Shown piece by piece: positions 5,952-9,256 of a stretch of 9,256 nucleotides of DNA. The notes under the pieces were generated by a model. That model was not told the DNA's origin. It saw only the letters and a list, made by a program, of their open reading frames with translations, and searched no databases. The position numbers were made by a program, and so were the translations under genes. Every line of letters begins with the position of its first letter. Within the stretch, counting starts at the first letter, position 1. Source of the DNA: Thermodesulfobacteriota bacterium (GTDB lineage Bacteria; Desulfobacterota_D; UBA1144; Nemesobacterales; UBA2774). The stretch lies in NCBI GenBank assembly GCA_039028315.1, contig JBCCIH010000088.1, forward strand, positions 1 through 9,256, read 5' to 3'.

Positions 5952-6758
5952 ATGAAATTCGATGAACTTTTAAACTATCAAATAATTGACCTTGAGTATG
6001 AGCTTGAGAACGGGATGCCTGAGTATTTTACGCATAAGCCTGTGTTTGGATACGAAATTGCCCACCGTCACTCTGATACCGATCCCAAACTCCAGGGCGT
6101 TCGAACCAGTGCTTGGGGAAGCGTGACCGGAAATGAGCATTCAGGAACTCATGTTGATGCCTTTTGTCATCAGGCCGAGAACGGGGTTATGCACGGGGGA
6201 TATAAAGTTACACCTGAAACAGAAACCCAGAGCGGATTCACTGTAAACGGTGCAGAGCATTTGCCCATATTCTTTGATCGCGGAGTATTGCTCGATATCG
6301 CCGCCTTTAAAGGGGTAGACTGCATCGAGCCAAAATATGAGGTCAGCGTGGAAGATATAGAGCAGTGCTGCCAGGCGCAAAGCACCCAGATTACGCCCGG
6401 ATGCGTTGTGTTGGTTCACCTAGGACACGGCCGGCACTGGCGAGATGCCGAGCGTTATCTTGATGCCCCAGGGGTAAGCGCCGCTGCTTCACAGATGATG
6501 GCTGATTTAAAAGTAAAAGCGGTTGGGGCGGATAATTTCTCCTGGGATGAACCCTCACACTTTGAGACTGATATGAACTGCAATGGCCCCGGGCATATAA
6601 TACTTTTAGTAAGGGCAGGGATTTATATCTTTGAGAACTTAAACCTATTGCCGCTTGTAGATTCAGGAGAAACCGAGTTTATCTTTTTCGCATCGCCTAT
6701 TAAGTTAAAGGGAGCCACAGCAGCTCCTGTTAGGCCACTTGCGCTGATAAACAGATAA
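5952..6758 (+). CDS. Cyclase-family / kynurenine formamidase-like metal hydrolase
   Basis: 268 aa, cytoplasmic. Members of this family (Pfam Cyclase, including bacterial KynB, isatin hydrolase and others) use a metal centre to hydrolyse amide or cyclic amide bonds. The signature HxGTHxDxxxH is present as HSGTHVDAFCH (63-73), giving ligands His63, His67 and Asp69, with His73 as a likely catalytic base. A second conserved block is VGADNFSWDEP (191-201). The C-terminal GHIILLVRAGIYIFENLNL (214-232) carries the family Glu228, and the end block PIKLKGATAAPVRPLAL is typical. The usual Pro of the first motif (DAPxH) is Phe71, as in other subgroups with DALxH. No kynurenine or tryptophan genes are adjacent, so the substrate is undetermined. 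No signal peptide. Cys-rich patch QCCQ at 138-141. Confidence 0.9.
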   Translation: MKFDELLNYQIIDLEYELENGMPEYFTHKPVFGYEIAHRHSDTDPKLQGVRTSAWGSVTGNEHSGTHVDAFCHQAENGVMHGGYKVTPETETQSGFTVNGAEHLPIFFDRGVLLDIAAFKGVDCIEPKYEVSVEDIEQCCQAQSTQITPGCVVLVHLGHGRHWRDAERYLDAPGVSAAASQMMADLKVKAVGADNFSWDEPSHFETDMNCNGPGHIILLVRAGIYIFENLNLLPLVDSGETEFIFFASPIKLKGATAAPVRPLALINR

Positions 6759-6786
6759 ACAATAGGGGTTAAAAGTTGATATTATG

Positions 6787-6816
6787 TATAATGTTATTTA
6801 CCAAGCACAAAGGAGG
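6787..6816 (+). promoter_or_regulatory. Candidate promoter and Shine-Dalgarno of the small lipoprotein gene
   Basis: TATAAT at 6787-6792 is an exact sigma-70 -10 hexamer. No good -35 lies 16-18 bases upstream, so activation or a weak promoter is likely. AGGAGG at 6811-6816 lies 9 bases before the ATG at 6826. It supports that start over the in-frame ATG at 6784, which would place the signal peptide internally. Confidence 0.5.
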
Positions 6817-6825
6817 ATTTCAATT

Positions 6826-7077
6826 ATGACGAGAGTTTTTAAATATGTCGGAATTTTTCTCTTTCTAATTTCAATAGGCTGCGCCGGTCAGCAGGGCGGC
6901 GAAGAAGAGGGCGGTTTTGATGCGAGTATATGCAACAACATCCCTGTTGGTATTGAAACAGCAGTTGCCGCAGACCCTGAGTCTAAAGCATTTAAGATAA
7001 GCTGCGCTGATCTTGCACAGTGTACTTCTATCATGGGATGGGATGCCCCGCCTGATGTTCCATGCACAGGGCCGTAA
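6826..7077 (+). CDS. Small Cys-rich lipoprotein of unknown function
   Basis: 83 aa. A lysine/arginine-containing start and a hydrophobic stretch (VGIFLFLISIGC, 8-19) end in a lipobox-like SIGC, so Cys19 is probably diacylated. The residue after it is Ala, not Asp, which would favour sorting to the outer membrane in a Gram-negative cell. Ser at -3 is atypical for a lipobox, which usually has Leu. The mature part has a Gly/Glu linker (QQGGEEEGG) and four further Cys (36, 60, 66, 80) that could form two disulfides. Pro and Asp are frequent near the end. I do not recognise a family. The product is supported by its strong ribosome site, its export signal, and its place between two plus-strand genes. 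Confidence 0.7.
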   Translation: MTRVFKYVGIFLFLISIGCAGQQGGEEEGGFDASICNNIPVGIETAVAADPESKAFKISCADLAQCTSIMGWDAPPDVPCTGP

Positions 7078-7094
7078 GAAAACAAGATTAAAGT

Positions 7095-7132
7095 ATGCGA
7101 GAAGATTGCCATGTGATAACCTATGCTCGCAT
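7095..7132 (+). repeat. Inverted repeat in the gap between the two small exported-protein genes
   Basis: ATGCGAG (7095-7101) and CTCGCAT (7126-7132) are exact inverted copies with 24 bases between them. A small inner pairing CAT (7110-7112) with ATG (7123-7125) is possible. No T-run follows, so a standard intrinsic terminator is unlikely. A protein-binding site or an mRNA hairpin fits equally well. The rest of the 121-base gap (7078-7198) contains two ATTGTAA copies (7131-7137, 7147-7153) but no gene. Confidence 0.4.
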
Positions 7133-7147
7133 TGTAATTATTAGGTA

Positions 7148-7176
7148 TTGTAAGGCGACTCAATATTAAAATTAAT
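7148..7176 (+). promoter_or_regulatory. Weak candidate promoter of the 150-aa gene
   Basis: TTGTAA (7148-7153) and ATTAAT (7171-7176) are 17 bases apart. Each matches the consensus at 4 of 6 positions. The ATG at 7199 is preceded by GAGG (7185-7188). Support is weak in such AT-rich sequence. Confidence 0.22.
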
Positions 7177-7198
7177 AAAAGGTTGAGGTAAAGATTAT

Positions 7199-7651
7199 AT
7201 GACCAAATTACTCTATGGCACATTAATAGTATTACTATTTACACCGCTTGTAATTGCAGAGAGTTCCAAAGATGCTGATAAGCAAAGTGAGGAGTGTCAG
7301 CAAGTTCTGACAGAACTAAAACAAGCCCAGGATCAGCATAATGCTGATTATAAGAAATTGGGGAAAGCTATAATGAATTGGAAGAATTATTATGACCAAC
7401 TCCATGCACAAAGCTACTTAAATACGGACCAGCCGCTTATGGATAGTGTAGAAAAATGTCAAAGTGGTGATGGTCTTGGTGAGGATTTTTGCAAAGGTGC
7501 GATGAAGCAATACAATGAAATCTCTCCAAAAGAAGAAACAGCCAAGGCAGAACTAGAAAGCGCTAAGGAAATATCTCGTGAGTCTAACAAGAAATATAAT
7601 ACCAAACTCAGAGAAGCAGCTGATAAAAACTGTATTATGAAGTCACGCTAG
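7199..7651 (+). CDS. Exported small helical Cys-containing protein of unknown function
   Basis: 150 aa with a Sec signal peptide (TKLLYGTLIVLLFTPLVIA, likely cleavage after Ala20), so the mature ~130-aa protein is probably periplasmic or extracellular. The rest is strongly charged and helical, with two coiled-coil-like segments at about 30-70 (ECQQVLTELKQAQDQHNADY) and 105-140 (EETAKAELESAKEISRESNK). They flank a loop with two close Cys. Cys33 and Cys145 lie at opposite ends of the chain and Cys87 and Cys98 in the loop. An antiparallel hairpin closed by Cys33-Cys145 and Cys87-Cys98 disulfides is plausible. No known family is recognised. It follows the small lipoprotein gene on the same strand after 121 bases and precedes the permease. 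A shared envelope role is only an inference. Confidence 0.72.
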   Translation: MTKLLYGTLIVLLFTPLVIAESSKDADKQSEECQQVLTELKQAQDQHNADYKKLGKAIMNWKNYYDQLHAQSYLNTDQPLMDSVEKCQSGDGLGEDFCKGAMKQYNEISPKEETAKAELESAKEISRESNKKYNTKLREAADKNCIMKSR

Positions 7652-7655
7652 AATA

Positions 7656-7709
7656 AATGCTTTAGCCATTTTATTTTGTTTGCTATAAAATCCTTTTAAA
7701 TAAGGCATT
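7656..7709 (+). repeat. Nested inverted repeats before the permease gene
   Basis: AATGCTTTA (7656-7664) pairs with TAAGGCATT (7701-7709) as a 9-bp stem with one G-U pair. Inside it, ATTTTAT (7668-7674) pairs exactly with ATAAAAT (7685-7691) around a 10-base loop. An alternative CCTT/AAGG stem (7692-7695 with 7702-7705) would compete with the outer stem. The stems are AT-rich and lack a terminal T-run, so terminator, mRNA structure or protein site cannot be separated. Confidence 0.38.
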
Positions 7710-7725
7710 GTGCACCACATTGACG

Positions 7726-7731
7726 TATACT
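7726..7731 (+). promoter_or_regulatory. Candidate -10 element of the permease gene
   Basis: TATACT (5 of 6 to TATAAT) lies 10 bases before the ATG at 7742. If it is the -10 element, the transcript would start only a few bases from the start codon, giving a nearly leaderless mRNA. That agrees with the absence of a Shine-Dalgarno. No good -35 is present at normal spacing, so confidence is low. Confidence 0.25.
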
Positions 7732-7741
7732 CATAAACAGC

Positions 7742-9256
7742 ATGAATAATCAATCGCACAGCCGAACAATGGGTCTTTGGGGTGCAACCGGGCTTGGGGT
7801 TGCCGCCATAGTTGGGGGTGGAATACTTGTTTTGGCCGGAGTTGCATTTGAAGCCACAGGTCCAAGCGCTGTGTTGGCTTTTGGGCTAAACGGACTATTG
7901 GCACTACTCACTGCATTTAGCTTTGCAGAAATGTCGGCTGCCTTTCCTGAATCAGGCGGCACCTATATCTTCTCTAAAAAAGTGCTTTCAATAAGAGCCG
8001 CATTTGGAGTAGGATGGATCATTTGGTTTGCCTCCATTTTGGCAGCAGTGCTCTATGCTCTCGGCGCAGGTTTCTTTGTATCAATTGCCGTAAATAGCAT
8101 ATGGGAACTGTACACTGGCTCAAGGATAGAGTGGGTTAATACAACGAATGCAACTACCCTGATTGCAATAATCGCTACTCTTATCTATACCAGAATACTT
8201 TTTCATAAACAGTCCTCGGGCGGCAACTGGATAAACACAGGAAAAGTACTTGTATTTATAATCCTAATTATCGGCGGCGGATGGTATGTATCCTCTCAGT
8301 CTTTAATAGAAGTTGTAGATGACTTCACTCCGTTTTTTGCCGAAGGAAGCTTTGGGCTTCTTCAGGCTATGGGATATACCTTCATCGCATATCACGGCTT
8401 TGACCTTATCTCTGCAGTAGGCGGAGAGGTAAAAGACCCGGAGAAAAATATCCCCCGCTCTATGTTCATCTCTCTAATTATTGCAATTGTGATCTATGTT
8501 CTTTTTATGCTTGTTGTCACTATGGCCGCAGTTGGTCCAGGTGAGTCTATAGCTGAAGCAAGTACAGGAAGACCAGAGGAAATTGTGATGATTGCGGCAG
8601 AGATCTACATGGGCAAGTTTGGATACTGGCTCGTGATTGTGGCAGGTATTCTGTCTATGCTCTCAGCTTTATATGCAAACCTTTTAGGCGCATCACATAT
8701 CGCCTACAGCATGGCCAATGACAGAACACTTCCTAGAGAGCTTGGCCACTTAGATAAGGGACTCGGAACTCCTATCAAGGCGGTTGTTGTCACGGCAGCA
8801 GTTCTTGTTCTTACAATTATAATTGTCCCTGACATAGCGGTTGCGGCAGCAGCATCGAGTTTGATCTTTCTAATCTCTTTTGCCATTGCTCACTGGATCA
8901 GCATTCTCTCAAGAAAACGAAGCCGTCCTGAGGACCTTCCGTTTAAAGCTCCGTTTTTCCCTCTAATACCAGTTGTGGGAATCGTAACTTGTGTCGGGAT
9001 TGCAATATTTGAAGGCATAAAAGTGCCCATTGCAGGAGTGATAACTCTTGTATGGCTAGCAATTGGCGGAGTGCTTTATTACATCCTCTTTGGCAGGCGC
9101 GCCAGGCTTGTCGATGCCTCGGCGGAAGGCTATGACCCAAGGCTTGTGAGCTTGCGGGGCAAAAGTCCATTGGTTCTTGTGCCCATAGTAAACCCCTCTC
9201 ACGCTGTGCCGATGGTTGCGGTTGCAAGCGCTCTAGCGCCCCCAATTACGGGAAGA
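7742..9256 (+). CDS. APC-superfamily amino-acid permease fused to a universal stress protein-like domain (partial, 3' end cut)
   Basis: 505 codons are open from the ATG at 7742 to the window edge with no stop. Residues 11-450 are a membrane transporter of the amino acid-polyamine-organocation superfamily. The TM1 signature GLWGATGLGVAAIVGGGI (11-28) and GPSAVLAFGLNG (40-51) come first, then AEMSAAFPESGG (62-73), the TM6 region GYTFIAYHGFDLISAVGGEV (211-230) followed by KDPEKNIPRSM (231-241), and SMANDRTLPRE (323-333). About 12 hydrophobic spans are visible. Two cytoplasmic-type features follow, RPEDLPFKAP (395-404) and a basic exit GRRAR (451-455). Residues 475-505, beginning SPLVLVPIVNPSHAVP, resemble the first beta strand and helix of a universal stress protein domain, a known fusion in this transporter group. 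The start has no clear Shine-Dalgarno. The alternative ATG at codon 10 has none either, and an in-frame TGA at 7721-7723 excludes an earlier start. The substrate is unknown. Confidence 0.88.
   Translation, partial: MNNQSHSRTMGLWGATGLGVAAIVGGGILVLAGVAFEATGPSAVLAFGLNGLLALLTAFSFAEMSAAFPESGGTYIFSKKVLSIRAAFGVGWIIWFASILAAVLYALGAGFFVSIAVNSIWELYTGSRIEWVNTTNATTLIAIIATLIYTRILFHKQSSGGNWINTGKVLVFIILIIGGGWYVSSQSLIEVVDDFTPFFAEGSFGLLQAMGYTFIAYHGFDLISAVGGEVKDPEKNIPRSMFISLIIAIVIYVLFMLVVTMAAVGPGESIAEASTGRPEEIVMIAAEIYMGKFGYWLVIVAGILSMLSALYANLLGASHIAYSMANDRTLPRELGHLDKGLGTPIKAVVVTAAVLVLTIIIVPDIAVAAAASSLIFLISFAIAHWISILSRKRSRPEDLPFKAPFFPLIPVVGIVTCVGIAIFEGIKVPIAGVITLVWLAIGGVLYYILFGRRARLVDASAEGYDPRLVSLRGKSPLVLVPIVNPSHAVPMVAVASALAPPITGR

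Noticed and set aside
6141..6419. Two overlapping minus-strand frames inside the cyclase-family gene.
   Set aside because: Antisense to a gene with clear metal-binding motifs; compositions look random.
6888..7223. Minus-strand 111-aa frame across the small lipoprotein gene and the following gap.
   Set aside because: It opposes the lipoprotein gene, which has a strong ribosome site and lipobox. The frame lacks a start signal and a sensible composition.
8704..9245. Minus-strand frames opposite the permease 3' region.
   Set aside because: They are antisense to a continuous 505-codon transporter frame. Ala/Thr-rich and Gln/Leu-rich compositions are typical of shadows of membrane-protein codons.
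1..9256. A defence island, CRISPR array, toxin-antitoxin pair, phage or IS element.
   Set aside because: No spaced repeat array, transposase, nuclease, helicase or toxin-like motif was seen in any frame. The window reads as ordinary housekeeping and metabolic genes.

Overview
The window looks like bacterial chromosome from a Gram-negative organism with moderate GC (roughly 40-45% by eye, not counted) and AT-rich intergenic gaps. Evidence for a Gram-negative host is the secreted proteins with Sec signal peptides, a lipoprotein with Ala after the lipidated Cys, and two exported LolA-like proteins. The enzyme families are widespread, so I cannot name the lineage. A Desulfobacterota or Dadabacteria-like environmental genome is a guess only. 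I see no rRNA, tRNA, CRISPR array, insertion sequence, integrase or phage gene.

Layout. (1) Positions 1-3063, plus strand: a possible 3' tail of an upstream gene, a type II haloacid-dehalogenase-like HAD hydrolase, a LOG-family phosphoribohydrolase starting 9 bp later, and a UbiD-family prFMN-dependent decarboxylase after an 87-bp gap. (2) Positions 3060-5849, minus strand, read right to left: a YigZ/IMPACT protein, a small helical protein of unknown function, and two tandem paralogous exported LolA-like proteins. The last of these converges on ubiD and shares a CTAG stop tetranucleotide with it. (3) Positions 5952-9256, plus strand: a cyclase/kynurenine-formamidase-like metal hydrolase, a small Cys-rich lipoprotein, a small Cys-containing exported helical protein, and an APC-family amino-acid permease. 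The permease continues past the window edge into what looks like a universal stress protein domain.

How they fit together. The HAD and LOG genes are tightly spaced and probably co-transcribed. UbiD could be in the same unit or have its own promoter. HAD hydrolase, UbiD decarboxylase, cyclase-family hydrolase and amino-acid permease would suit a heterotroph handling small organic acids and amino acids, but nothing proves one shared pathway. The paired LolA-like proteins and the two small Cys-rich exported proteins are the least characterised content.

No gene-free stretch exceeds about 120 bases. The longest gap (7078-7198) holds a 7-bp inverted repeat. The 90-base gap at 7652-7741 holds a nested inverted-repeat structure. 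I did not find convincing evidence for a new multi-gene system; the points worth a second look are moderate ones and are listed separately.
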